Counted from the stretch's first letter, positions 16,111 through 24,852 are shown. The stretch is 64,000 nt of DNA from Candidimonas nitroreducens (GCF_002209565.1 NZ_NJIH01000003.1:558001-622000); one strand, 5' to 3'. The notes: generated by a model not told the origin, from the letters alone. A program made the numbers and translations.

Positions 16111-17841
16111 ATGGACCAAAAAATCGAGCAGCCACCAAGTAGCACAACTGTTAGCGAGGCATATTTGGCTCACTTGCGTGCACGGGGGATTGAATATCTG
16201 TACATGGGCGCGGGGACAGACACGGCGCCGATTGTCGAGGCGTACGCACACGTAGGGAACGCAGCGCGCTACCCCACACCCGTGGTGGCAGCGCATGAGA
16301 ACCTTGCGGTGGGCATGGCCCACGGCTATTACATGGTGACCGGCAAGCCGCAGGCGGTGATGTTGCATGTGACGGTTGGCGCAGCTAATGCCATTTGCGC
16401 CTTGATGAATGCCAAACGCAGCCAGATTCCGATTTTCTTTACTGCCGGCCGCACGCCGTTGTATGAACAGGGCATTCTCGGCTGCCGCAACAGCCCGATC
16501 CATTGGGCGCAGGAGATGTACGACCAGGCCGGCATGGCTCGTGAACTGGTCAAGTGGGATTATGAGCTGCGTGATGGTCGCAACGTGACACATATTGTGG
16601 ATCGGGCGTTGGATATCGCCATGACCCACCCTAAAGGGCCGATTTATCTCACCTTGCCAAGGGAAGTGCTGGCGCAGTCGTTGAGCGCGCAGGCTGTCGG
16701 TAGTGAGCGCATTAATGAACCACAGCGGGCCGGGGTGCGGGTGAATGACCAGGATCTGACGGCACTGGCGCAACGCCTGAAGGTGTCCAGCTACCCCGTA
16801 ATTGTCACTGCCAGCTCTGGAATTGAACCGGCGACGGTGAGTCTGCTGTCCGAGTTAACACGGGAATTCGGTATTGGTGTGGTCGAATCCATGCCACATT
16901 ATGTGAACATCCCCAGCGGCCATCCGCTCTATTTGGGAACCAACGCATCGGCCGCCTTGCGCAAGGCCGACCTGGTGATTGTGCTTGAATGCGATGTTCC
17001 CTGGATTCCAGAGGCTGGTGGTCCGCCCGCAGAAGCCTTTGTCGCTCATGTTGCCGTTGATCCGCTATTCGGCGATCTGCCGGTGCGCGGCTTTCGAAAT
17101 GATTTGCTTGTTAGCTGCGAAGCCCTGCCGTTTTTATCACAACTGAAAGAGGCGCTGAGCAGGGAACAGGTTCAGGCGTCTGCTCCAGCTCGTTATGCGC
17201 AATTGAGCGCCGATGCGGAAAAATATCAAGCGACACTTGCCCGTAGCGCACAGCAAGACGAGTCAACGGGTGGAGCTATTACTAAAATATTCCTGTCGCG
17301 CTGCGTGGATCAGGTAAAACCGGGCGATGCCGTGCTGGTCAATGAATATTCAGTACTTCCTGAGCATATGCATTTTGGTCAGGGCGGGACATATTTTCTG
17401 AATTCAACTGCTGGTGGACTGGGCTGGGCATTTCCCGCTGCTCTGGGAGCCCAACAAGCCTTGCCGGACAGAACGGTCATTGCCGTCCACGGCGATGGCG
17501 CCTATATTTTTAGCAACCCGGCCGCCTGCCATCATGCTGCACAACTGTATCAATTGCCAGTGCTGGTGCTGGTCTATAACAATAGCCACTGGCATGCAGT
17601 AGAAAAATCCACACTTGCCATTTACCCGGGTGGAGCAACCCATCTTGCGGTGGATGCCGGACAAAAAAGCCCTCTGTCTAGCCTGGCGCCAGTGCCGGAT
17701 TTTGAGGCCTATGCCGAAGCTTCGGGCGGCTATGGGGAGCGCGTAGTGCGACGGGAGGACTTGGTGCCTGCATTAAAGCGCGCTCTGCACGTCGTGCAGC
17801 ATGAAAAGCGTCACGCCTTGCTCAATATTATCGGTATTTGA
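16111..17841 (+). CDS. Thiamine diphosphate-dependent enzyme (benzoylformate decarboxylase/acetolactate synthase-like)
   Basis: 576-residue ThDP enzyme with all three domains. Seen: the activating Glu in VVAAHENLAVGMAHGYY (~residue 63), a central domain, and the ThDP/Mg motif starting GDGAYIFSNPA and closing LVLVYNN (~residues 460-490). Such enzymes decarboxylate 2-keto acids or join them. Divergent from the gentisate-type operon and sharing its promoter region, so it may supply an aromatic aldehyde from an arylglyoxylate; no aldehyde dehydrogenase is nearby, so this is only a guess. ATG 16111 is preferred; GTG 16105 is possible. Confidence 0.8.
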   Translation: MDQKIEQPPSSTTVSEAYLAHLRARGIEYLYMGAGTDTAPIVEAYAHVGNAARYPTPVVAAHENLAVGMAHGYYMVTGKPQAVMLHVTVGAANAICALMNAKRSQIPIFFTAGRTPLYEQGILGCRNSPIHWAQEMYDQAGMARELVKWDYELRDGRNVTHIVDRALDIAMTHPKGPIYLTLPREVLAQSLSAQAVGSERINEPQRAGVRVNDQDLTALAQRLKVSSYPVIVTASSGIEPATVSLLSELTREFGIGVVESMPHYVNIPSGHPLYLGTNASAALRKADLVIVLECDVPWIPEAGGPPAEAFVAHVAVDPLFGDLPVRGFRNDLLVSCEALPFLSQLKEALSREQVQASAPARYAQLSADAEKYQATLARSAQQDESTGGAITKIFLSRCVDQVKPGDAVLVNEYSVLPEHMHFGQGGTYFLNSTAGGLGWAFPAALGAQQALPDRTVIAVHGDGAYIFSNPAACHHAAQLYQLPVLVLVYNNSHWHAVEKSTLAIYPGGATHLAVDAGQKSPLSSLAPVPDFEAYAEASGGYGERVVRREDLVPALKRALHVVQHEKRHALLNIIGI

Positions 17842-17875
17842 TGCAAGTACCACCGTCCCGACGCTGTAGATGCGG

Positions 17876-18595
17876 TTATGTGAGCTGGTCGAGGTCACTT
17901 GACAACGAAATGTCGCTGACCAACTCCAGCGGATCTATAGCGAAACCCTCGAACGCGAGCTGGTACAGCTCGTGCAGCCGCTCCATACCTTGGCGCAGGT
18001 TCATTTTATTTGTGTTGAGCCAATTGCGCAGATGCTGGTTGTATATGCACCACCACAGCTCGGCCACCAGATCCGGTTTGATATCAGCTCTTAAGCGCCC
18101 CGCGGCCTGCCGCTGCCGGATGGCATCGGTGAGCATTTCGATCCGATGAGGCTTGCCTGCTGCAAACTTAAGGGCCTCGGGGCCGCTGTATCGGCCTAGC
18201 AATACGGCGCTGACTTCTACCCGGGCCTGGCGGGAGATTTCGGGATCGCGGGCCCAATACTGAAACGTCCTGATGCTGAAATGCATGAGCATGTACATCA
18301 GTCGCGTTTCCGGCGGCCAGTCGGAAAACTCGCGTAGTTTCTGCAGGGCGATATCGTCGTTGACGATCATGAACAACAATTCGGATTTTGTTGACGCATA
18401 GGCAAAGAGCGTGCCTTGAGATACCTCTGCGCGCTCAGCGATTTCGCGTGTGGTTGCGGCCTCGTAACCCATTTCACGGAAAACGATCCGGGCCGCTTCC
18501 TTGATTCGATTGCGCCGTCTCAGCTTGCCTTTTTCCCTAATGGTCAATGGCGGCTCAGTGCGGCCGTCGTCTGACTCGTGGCTCATTTTCAACAT
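17876..18595 (-). CDS. TetR/AcrR-family transcriptional regulator
   Basis: About 239 residues. N-terminal HTH of TetR type: RIKEAARIVFREMGYEAATTREIAERAEVSQGTLFAYASTKSELL, followed by an all-helical ligand domain. The start is taken at ATG 18595 (18586 also possible); an upstream start at 18637 would place the operator in the coding region. It converges on the ThDP enzyme gene and is the only regulator in the 11.9-18.6 kb block, so it probably represses the gentisate-type operon and/or the ThDP gene. Ligand unknown. Confidence 0.88.
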   Translation of the reverse strand: MLKMSHESDDGRTEPPLTIREKGKLRRRNRIKEAARIVFREMGYEAATTREIAERAEVSQGTLFAYASTKSELLFMIVNDDIALQKLREFSDWPPETRLMYMLMHFSIRTFQYWARDPEISRQARVEVSAVLLGRYSGPEALKFAAGKPHRIEMLTDAIRQRQAAGRLRADIKPDLVAELWWCIYNQHLRNWLNTNKMNLRQGMERLHELYQLAFEGFAIDPLELVSDISLSSDLDQLT

Positions 18596-18603
18596 CTGGT
18601 TCC

Positions 18604-18621
18604 TGAATAATTTCGTATTCA
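18604..18621. promoter_or_regulatory. Candidate TetR operator
   Basis: TGAATA-ATTTCG-TATTCA, a perfect 6-bp inverted repeat, 9 bases upstream of the TetR start at 18595: the position expected for autorepression. Inferred from symmetry and position. Confidence 0.4.
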
Positions 18622-18759
18622 AGTCGAAAAATACCACACGCTCTAAATATAAGCGACCCGGTGCTGGTGATGTTTCCTATCACTCTACCAATTTGCGGGA
18701 CGGCTCTGTATGTAGTGTGTTGACTGATGTCCGCGCTTTCCACGCACTGGGTGGGCGAT

Positions 18760-18909
18760 CTCCAGGTGCCTGGCGATCTCCGAGTTTGAGGCGCCCTGTG
18801 GGTGCATCTGCCGTACATCCTCCCAGCGTTGCTTGCTCAGCATCACCATCTCCTGTGGCGTGAGGTGGGCTGACATGATGCGCTGCTCTGGGTTCAACTG
18901 ACTGTCCAT
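18760..18909 (-). pseudogene. Transposase N-terminal fragment (HTH)
   Basis: Minus-strand frame with MLSKQRWEDVRQMHPQGASN, then SEIARHLEI, an HTH of the kind that opens IS21-like and related transposases. Resemblance stops at about 18770, where the sequence turns unrelated, so only a stub of ~45 codons remains. Exact IS family uncertain. Confidence 0.4.
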
Positions 18910-18972
18910 CTGTTCTGTCTCCAGAAAGCAGGTGGGGAATTTTTAATGACCCTGAGGGGGATTATTGGATGA

Positions 18973-19215
18973 CCGATAACAGACGCCCATACCCTGGCGG
19001 GTACTTCGGGCCACGCCTACGACTTTTCTTCTACCACGCGCTGCTTCGGTGCGCTGGGCTCGGCCCGCGGCAACGACGGGCGAACTTCGGTGCAGCCGCG
19101 GGCGACGCTGCCCATCGGCAAATCGGCCGGCGCCTATGTGCGCTACGACAGCGTGCTGCACACGGGCAATGTCAATGCGCAATCGCTGCAGGCGGGAGTG
19201 GCCTACCAGTTCTGA
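18973..19215 (+). pseudogene. C-terminal piece of an outer-membrane (autotransporter-type) beta-barrel
   Basis: Plus-strand open frame, 80 codons, from just after a TGA at 18970 to TGA 19215: DAHTLAGTSGHAYDFSS..., PRATLPIGKSAGAYVRYDSV, and the ending LQAGVAYQF. An alternating hydrophobic pattern with a terminal Phe is the outer-membrane barrel signature. There is no start codon or ribosome site and no N-terminal part, so it is a relic. GC-rich, unlike the flanks. Confidence 0.5.
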
Positions 19216-19336
19216 ATGATCAGCGGCCTGCGGCCGCGCTGGATTGCTGGATGGCACGGGCTGGAGAGGATGTTCAAAATAAAGCTTACGAGAAGGGTAG
19301 AACTTTATTTTTCCCTTGCACCCCGCCATATTGACG

Positions 19337-20305
19337 TCAAGAAATGTCGATGGATTTGGCGATAGCGCGCCATAGTGCAACATCATTCGCCAACATGGTC
19401 GAAAACTCCTGTGGAGTCGATGCCTGGGGTTCTAGCCCCTGAGTCTCAAACTGCTTGCGCAACGAGGGTTCGGCTAAGCTGGAGACTAGACTTTGGTTCA
19501 ACGCTGTGACTATTTTCTCGGGGATCTTTGCTGGCGCAGCCAGGCCGTGCCACAGAGCCTCGGCGAACCCATGGATCCCTGCCTGTTCTGCCGTAGGCAG
19601 ATCTGGAAACAGCGGCGAGCGTTTGGCTGTAGATACGCAAAGAGCCTTCAGTTTGCCGTCCCTAACGTAGCCTGTCACCGAAGGTGCACTGGCAAGCATG
19701 AATTGCACACGGCCTGCAATCAGGTCGGTCAGGGCTTGGCCGCTGCTGCGATACGGGACGTGCGTGACTTTAATCCCTGCCTTTTGCGCGAACAATGCCG
19801 TTGCCAGGTGCGTGGAAGAGCCCGTACCCGAGCTTGCGTAATTCAGGGAATCCGGCTTGGCTTTGGCCAGAGCCAAGAGCTCTGTGACGTCCGAAACGTG
19901 CAAGTTTGAGTTGACCACTAGGATCCAGGGGCCGCTCGCGATGAGCCCAATAGGGGTCACATCCTTTATCACGTCGTAGGTAAGCGACATGACGGCCGCG
20001 TTGGACGCGTGCGAGGTCGAAAGCAGAATTAATGTGTAGCCGTCGGCTGGCGCGCGTACCACGTACTCAAGACCCAGCGCGCCACCGGCCCCTCCTTTGT
20101 TCTCTACCACTATGCTCTTGCTCAAGCGCCGCGACATCGCGTTTGCAACCAACCTGGCAAGGACATCGGAGCCGCCTCCGGGGGCATACGGTACGACTAA
20201 GCGGATCGGTCGCTCTGGATAGGCGGCGTGCGCCACACTGTGAATCAGTCCTGCACCCGGCAAGACCATTGATGCGGCGCCAAGCAGTTGTCTTCTGGTG
20301 ATCAT
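19337..20305 (-). CDS. Bug-family (TTT) periplasmic solute-binding receptor
   Basis: 322 residues. ATG 20305 follows AGGAGAATGAC and opens a signal peptide with a twin-arginine look (MITRRQLLGAASMVLPGAG, cleavage near AHAAYP). Then the family hallmark YPERPIRLVVPYAPGGGSDVLARLVAN, VENKGGAGGALG and PADGYT. Its start follows the stop of the enolase-superfamily gene by 1 base, so they are co-transcribed. The likely ligand is the sugar or hydroxy acid handled by that enzyme. Confidence 0.92.
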   Translation of the reverse strand: MITRRQLLGAASMVLPGAGLIHSVAHAAYPERPIRLVVPYAPGGGSDVLARLVANAMSRRLSKSIVVENKGGAGGALGLEYVVRAPADGYTLILLSTSHASNAAVMSLTYDVIKDVTPIGLIASGPWILVVNSNLHVSDVTELLALAKAKPDSLNYASSGTGSSTHLATALFAQKAGIKVTHVPYRSSGQALTDLIAGRVQFMLASAPSVTGYVRDGKLKALCVSTAKRSPLFPDLPTAEQAGIHGFAEALWHGLAAPAKIPEKIVTALNQSLVSSLAEPSLRKQFETQGLEPQASTPQEFSTMLANDVALWRAIAKSIDIS

Positions 20306-20306
20306 G

Positions 20307-21509
20307 TCATTCTCCTGTTGATCCAGCGAAACTCGGATCGTTGATGGAAAGTGGTATGTGGGAGTACGGATGCTTTGAACTGACTGTCTCATCAAGTGCC
20401 AGGCCCAAACCCGGTTCCGTCGGTACCGTGAAGTGGCCATCGATAAACCGTGGCGCAGTTCCCGTCACTGCGGTACCGAATAAGTGCGATTCGGCGAACT
20501 GCTGCTCCACGGCTTCCTCTAGCCCCAAGGCAGCACAGATTTGTACTGTGTGCGCGTGCGCAATAGGCCCTGATGGATTGTGCGGTGACACACGGACGGC
20601 ATGGCGGGAGGCCAACTCGGCGATTGCGGAAAATTCGCTGTAGCCGCCGCAATATTTGATGTCAGGCATGATGACGTCATATAGGCCCTGCGTGATGTAA
20701 GGCCAGGCCCCATCTCTTGAGAATACGTTTTCTCCGCCGGCCAGGAGCATACCTCGACGATTGGCATGGCGACGCAAGTCCTTTACACTGCGGCACCGCT
20801 CGTTGGATTCGGGCACAGGGCACTCGAGCCAGTGCAAATTTATGTCCGCAAGTGCGTCGATCAGATCCATTGCGCGCGGCACGTCCAGCCGCCAGTGGCA
20901 GTCCGCCATTAAGGAGACTTCGGGGCCGATCGCGTCGCGCACCGCCTGTAGACGTCGCACGGCTTCTTTCAATTCGGCAGCGCCCTCGGCAGTCGACGCA
21001 GACTGCGGCGTCACTGCGTCGAAGGGCATTATTTTGATGCCGCCAAAGCCGGCGCGCACAGCGGCCGAGCAGCTTTCGGCGAAGCCCTTTGGCGTGCGCT
21101 GCAAGACGCTACGATTGACGGTCGCATAAGCCTTCAAGCGGCGCGATGAACCGTTTCCCCATAGATGATGGATGGGGCGATTCAAATACTGGCCGGTCAA
21201 GTCGCAGCAGCACTGATCGAATGCGCTGAGCACGGCATTGCCGGCACGACCCGACGGAAGCCCTGGGTATGCATGCCTATACGGATGCAGTTGATCCAGA
21301 GGCTTGCCCCGTAGCGCCGGTTCCAGCGTATCCAACAAAGCTGACAGCACGGCCTCATGCGACCGCAGCGTCAACTCTCCCCATCCAACGCTACCGTCGC
21401 TCATTTCAAGTTTCAAGAAAGACCAGTTGCTTCGCTTTCCCACGCCGATCGCACAGAGTCTCAGAGAGGAGACCAACGCGTCGTTGCATGTGGATATGGG
21501 TTTGATCAT
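20307..21509 (-). CDS. Mandelate racemase/muconate lactonizing enzyme-family (enolase superfamily) protein
   Basis: 400-residue enzyme that abstracts the proton next to a carboxylate, as in sugar-acid dehydratases and racemases. Seen: Lys in GGIKIMPFDA (~residue 157), metal ligands Asp in LMADCHWRLD, Glu in WLECPVPE and Glu in LAGGENVF, and the general base His in VSPHNPSGPIAHAHT. The SPHNPSGP segment favours the acid-sugar dehydratase branch (galactonate-like) over MLE. First gene of a two-gene operon with a Bug receptor, divergent from a citrate-synthase-like gene. Substrate unassigned. Confidence 0.87.
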   Translation of the reverse strand: MIKPISTCNDALVSSLRLCAIGVGKRSNWSFLKLEMSDGSVGWGELTLRSHEAVLSALLDTLEPALRGKPLDQLHPYRHAYPGLPSGRAGNAVLSAFDQCCCDLTGQYLNRPIHHLWGNGSSRRLKAYATVNRSVLQRTPKGFAESCSAAVRAGFGGIKIMPFDAVTPQSASTAEGAAELKEAVRRLQAVRDAIGPEVSLMADCHWRLDVPRAMDLIDALADINLHWLECPVPESNERCRSVKDLRRHANRRGMLLAGGENVFSRDGAWPYITQGLYDVIMPDIKYCGGYSEFSAIAELASRHAVRVSPHNPSGPIAHAHTVQICAALGLEEAVEQQFAESHLFGTAVTGTAPRFIDGHFTVPTEPGLGLALDETVSSKHPYSHIPLSINDPSFAGSTGE

Positions 21510-21539
21510 ATGTGCCTGTTTGTGATGTCGTCTGCTAGT

Positions 21540-21567
21540 ATGATATTGGTTGTACTTTTACGGTCAA
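21540..21567 (-). promoter_or_regulatory. Putative promoter for the enolase-superfamily operon
   Basis: Minus strand TTGACC (21567-21562), 16-base spacer, TATCAT (21545-21540), about 30 bases ahead of the start at 21509. The 78-base gap also has to hold the control region of the divergent citrate-synthase-like gene. Confidence 0.4.
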
Positions 21568-21587
21568 TCTCGATTGCTCGAATCAAT

Positions 21588-22778
21588 ATGAGAAATCTGC
21601 ACCCGACAAAAGAATCAGCAGTCGCGTTGATAGACTCGAAGACGGCAGCCGAGATGTTGGGTATATCGCTGGCGACCTTGTACTCGTACGTAAGCCGAGG
21701 AAAATTGGGCCGCTCGTACGATGAACGCACTGGGAATAGCCAGTTCAACCAGACCGAAATCATCGACTTCATCCGGCGTCGTGACCGAGGCCGAACGCCC
21801 GGTAATGTGGCGCGCGCATCGCTGGACTTCGGCTTCCCTGTGCTCGACAGCCAACTATGCGAGATCAAGGCAGGAAGGCCCTGGTTTCGGGGAATCGATG
21901 CGGTTCAACTGAGTGAAACAGCAACACTCGAGGAAGTGGCTGCATTGCTGTGGGATGTGCCCGTTGCTGATGTAAACAGGGCGGAATTTGTCTCGCGCCA
22001 TTGCGCTGATGAGAGGGAATTCTTCCCGCGTTTTAGCTTATGGCTTCTACAGCGCATGCGTGAAGTAACGCACGATCAGTGTGCATCCCGCGCGGCTCGC
22101 TTCGCACATGCCAACGAAATACTGCACGCCGCGATTGCCTTTGCAGCCGGCGTTAACGCTGCGGCGGCCGAAAACGCGCATGATGTCATTGCCAATGCGT
22201 GGCGATTGAACTCCACCCACGCCACGATTATCCGACGTGCCCTGGTTCTCCATGCGGATCACGAGCTGAATCCTTCGAGTTTCGTTGCACGTTGTACGGC
22301 CTCCACTCTTGCCAACTCCTACGCGGTGACATTAGCGGGTTGTTGCGCGGCAAGCGGCATGAAGCACGCGGACTTCACACAGTCCTATGATCTCGTCGGC
22401 CGTATGCTGTCTTCAGAGCGGCATACACCCCAACTTCTGCAATTGGCGGGGCAGGGCATACCGCCTGGGTTCAACCATCCCCTTTACCCAAAGGGTGACC
22501 CCAGAGCTGCCGCGATACTGGCCGACTTGCGCGAGTACGTAGGAGGGCCTGTGGTCGCGCTCATCGACAAATATTTGCACACTGCTCATAGAGAGTTCGG
22601 GCTATTACCGAAGAACGACTTCGCCATGGCTGCGGCCGCTCATGCTCTGGGGTTGTCGGTGCTGGCATGCCAGATTCTTTTCATCATCGCTCGCGTCGTG
22701 GGTTGGAATGCGCATGCCTTGGAGCAGTATGAGTCTCCGCTCCTGATTCGGCCGCGTGCGCGCTATGTAGCGGGCTAA
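21588..22778 (+). CDS. Citrate-synthase-family protein with N-terminal excisionase-like HTH
   Basis: 396 residues. Residues ~12-60 form a MerR/excisionase-type HTH (DSKTAAEMLGISLATLYSYVSRGKLG, with a wing GRSYDERTG); residues ~90-396 are a citrate synthase fold. Active-site elements are kept: LHADHELNPSSF (catalytic His), GQGIPPGFNHPLYPKGDPRA (FGH changed to FNH) and LPKNDFAMAAAAHALGL (catalytic Asp). It could condense acetyl-CoA or propionyl-CoA with a keto acid, or act as a lyase. The HTH suggests DNA binding, perhaps regulating the divergent operon 78 bases away. ATG 21588 is preferred over longer frames. Its stop overlaps the convergent amidase stop by 4 bases. Confidence 0.85.
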   Translation: MRNLHPTKESAVALIDSKTAAEMLGISLATLYSYVSRGKLGRSYDERTGNSQFNQTEIIDFIRRRDRGRTPGNVARASLDFGFPVLDSQLCEIKAGRPWFRGIDAVQLSETATLEEVAALLWDVPVADVNRAEFVSRHCADEREFFPRFSLWLLQRMREVTHDQCASRAARFAHANEILHAAIAFAAGVNAAAAENAHDVIANAWRLNSTHATIIRRALVLHADHELNPSSFVARCTASTLANSYAVTLAGCCAASGMKHADFTQSYDLVGRMLSSERHTPQLLQLAGQGIPPGFNHPLYPKGDPRAAAILADLREYVGGPVVALIDKYLHTAHREFGLLPKNDFAMAAAAHALGLSVLACQILFIIARVVGWNAHALEQYESPLLIRPRARYVAG

Positions 22779-24331
22779 TTGTCATCCTTGGACAATGGTG
22801 GCGGACGGCGAGCGTCCAGCACTTGCTCTATCGACATGGCGATTCCGAGCAATCTGGCATCCTGTCCGGGCTTTCCCAGTATGTCCAGGCCTATGGGTAG
22901 CCCCTGTGGCGATTTCAGTTCCCTTGGTGTGAAGCCGGCAGGAAGGTCGATTGCAGGAAACCCAATCGCAGACGCGAATACCCCATTACGCTCAGGCCGT
23001 CGTGCTTCGTCGATACGCAATGGCGGGCGTTTTTGCGATGGGTACACCAGCGCATCCAGCTTGTAGTCGTCCATTAAGCCAAGTATCCGCTTTCGTAACG
23101 CCTCTCCTTTCTTCAGGGATTGTCGGTAGCCGTCCATCTGGAGCGGTGCCTTCCAGGACACGGCGTTCTTCAGAAAGCTTTGCATGGTCGATGGAAATTT
23201 TTTCGCGTTGTAGTATTCCTGCAGTGTTGCCACACCTGGTACAGGTTTGATCTGTGCGAGATAGGCTTCGAATAATGGACGAAATTCATAGTTCGCGACA
23301 TTAAGGTTCTTGCTACTGCGTTCGGAGTCAAAGCTTACGTCGTCTATGTTCACCGTCTCCAGCCCTAGGGCTCGCAACTTCGTCAGGGCAGTGTGGACCA
23401 CTTCGTTGACGGCCTGGTGTTCGGGGCCAGTCCCGAACAGATTTTCCAGAATACCCACTCTAACGCCCTTCAGTACGATGGGCTGCAGCGCAGTGGCAAT
23501 GGGTGCAGCCAGTCCCTCGAACGCAGTAGTTGCAGGATCTAGTTGATCGCGGCCTTCGATGATATTCAGTATTTGAATCGTGTCGGCAACCGACCGGCAG
23601 ATCGGCCCCACGACATCCATTGTCGACGATTGCGGTATCACGCCGCGGCGGCTGATAGCGCCATGTGAAGTCCGTACCGCCACAACACCCGCCGAGCTCG
23701 CAGCATTACGTAGGGAGTTCACTGTCTCGCTGCCGATCGCACATGCTGCCATTCCCGTGGCAACGGCGACGGCCGGTCCTCCGCTCGACCCTGCAGCAAA
23801 GCGGCGTACATCATAAGGATTCAATGTCTGGCCTCCCAGGGAACTGATGGTGCTGCCTGATACGGCGAACTCATCGAGATTCGCTTTTCCGACGAGCAAT
23901 GCTCCGGCAGCTCTCAGCCGCCTAGCGATCTCCGAATCTGCGCGAGGCATGTTGTTCCTAAACAGCACGGAACCGCCTGTCGTCGGCATGCCGCGGACAT
24001 CGATATTGTCCTTGAACGCGATCGGTACACAATGAAGTGGGCGTACATCCCCTACCCGTCGCCTTTCGTCGAGGGCATGCGCGTCTTCTAGCATTCGAGG
24101 ATTGATGGTAATGAATGCCTTTAATTTTGGATCCAGGCGCTTTATGCGGTCTAAGGTTGAGCGGGCGAGCTGCTCGCAACTGAGATCTCCCTGCGCCTGA
24201 GCCCGCAGCAGCGTGGGAATGTCGGCTTCGAGAAGGTCTGCTGCATTGCCAGTGACAGAAGATCCCATTCCCACAAGGCCAATCGCACACATAAGTATTC
24301 CTGTTACCCTGCAACTATTTTGCATCGTCAT
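22775..24331 (-). CDS. Amidase-signature family protein with signal peptide
   Basis: 518 residues. An N-terminal hydrophobic segment (ILMCAIGLVGMGSSVTGNAA) suggests export, unusual for this mainly cytoplasmic family but known for some peptide or fatty-amide relatives. Seen: catalytic Lys in VPIAFKDNIDVRG and the cis-Ser loop AAGSSGGPAVAVATG. The nucleophile region reads GSETVNSLRNAASSAG where the family usually has GSDTGGSIR-PA: the Ser is kept but both Gly before it are replaced (Val-Asn). This changes the oxyanion hole, so activity may be altered. Convergent with the citrate-synthase-like gene; no clear partner. Confidence 0.87.
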   Translation of the reverse strand: MTMQNSCRVTGILMCAIGLVGMGSSVTGNAADLLEADIPTLLRAQAQGDLSCEQLARSTLDRIKRLDPKLKAFITINPRMLEDAHALDERRRVGDVRPLHCVPIAFKDNIDVRGMPTTGGSVLFRNNMPRADSEIARRLRAAGALLVGKANLDEFAVSGSTISSLGGQTLNPYDVRRFAAGSSGGPAVAVATGMAACAIGSETVNSLRNAASSAGVVAVRTSHGAISRRGVIPQSSTMDVVGPICRSVADTIQILNIIEGRDQLDPATTAFEGLAAPIATALQPIVLKGVRVGILENLFGTGPEHQAVNEVVHTALTKLRALGLETVNIDDVSFDSERSSKNLNVANYEFRPLFEAYLAQIKPVPGVATLQEYYNAKKFPSTMQSFLKNAVSWKAPLQMDGYRQSLKKGEALRKRILGLMDDYKLDALVYPSQKRPPLRIDEARRPERNGVFASAIGFPAIDLPAGFTPRELKSPQGLPIGLDILGKPGQDARLLGIAMSIEQVLDARRPPPLSKDDN

Positions 24332-24609
24332 CTCCTCGAGTCATGCCGCCCTTGCGACGTATGGTGTCCGTGCGGATTATGAGCGGTGCGGTTCCGAACC
24401 GTCTAGATTGATTCGTCGAAGCAACATGAAAAGTGCACGATATTCGCTCTATCTACACAGATTTTGTGAAGGGGAAAAGGTTTATGATCTGCATTTGTCA
24501 TCGATACCTTCGTTCGTGTAGCTGCCATGTGCTCGCAGCGACGCGCCACCGAGCTTGGTGTGCGCACCATTACGCCAGCGGGTTTTCTTCAACATCTGGA
24601 GACCTCGAC

Positions 24610-24852
24610 ATGACTGCCTTGACTATCCGTCTACCAGACTCCGTCCATCGCAAGATCAAAGAGCTTGCCGCGAATGATGGCGTTTCGGTCAACCAGTTCA
24701 TCGCTAGCGCGGCGGCCGAGAAGATGGCCAGTGTAATGACGCTGGACTATCTTCGTGCCGAAGCCGCCAAGGGGCGCCGCGAAGACTTCCTGGCCGTGCT
24801 GAACCATGTGCCGGGTGTGCTGCCGGCACCAGGCGATGAATCGCCGAGCTGA
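24610..24852 (+). CDS. Small ribbon-helix-helix (HicB/Arc-type) protein
   Basis: 80 residues: LTIRLPDSVHRKIKELAANDGVSVNQFIASAAAEKMA is a ribbon-helix-helix DNA-binding domain as in HicB-type and Arc-like antitoxins. The C-terminal 35 residues (MTLDYLRAEAAKGRREDFLAVLNHVPG) could be the toxin-binding tail. GGAG 10 bases upstream supports ATG 24610. No toxin frame is found within 300 bases on either side, so it may be a solitary repressor or the survivor of a module. Confidence 0.75.
   Translation: MTALTIRLPDSVHRKIKELAANDGVSVNQFIASAAAEKMASVMTLDYLRAEAAKGRREDFLAVLNHVPGVLPAPGDESPS

Noticed and set aside
18943-19386. 147-codon minus-strand frame
   Set aside because: Antisense to the barrel remnant; low-complexity Arg/Ala-rich translation.
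20307-20440. Upstream extension of the Bug receptor to 20440
   Set aside because: The extra 45 codons overlap the enolase-superfamily gene; the strong ribosome site and signal peptide start at 20305.
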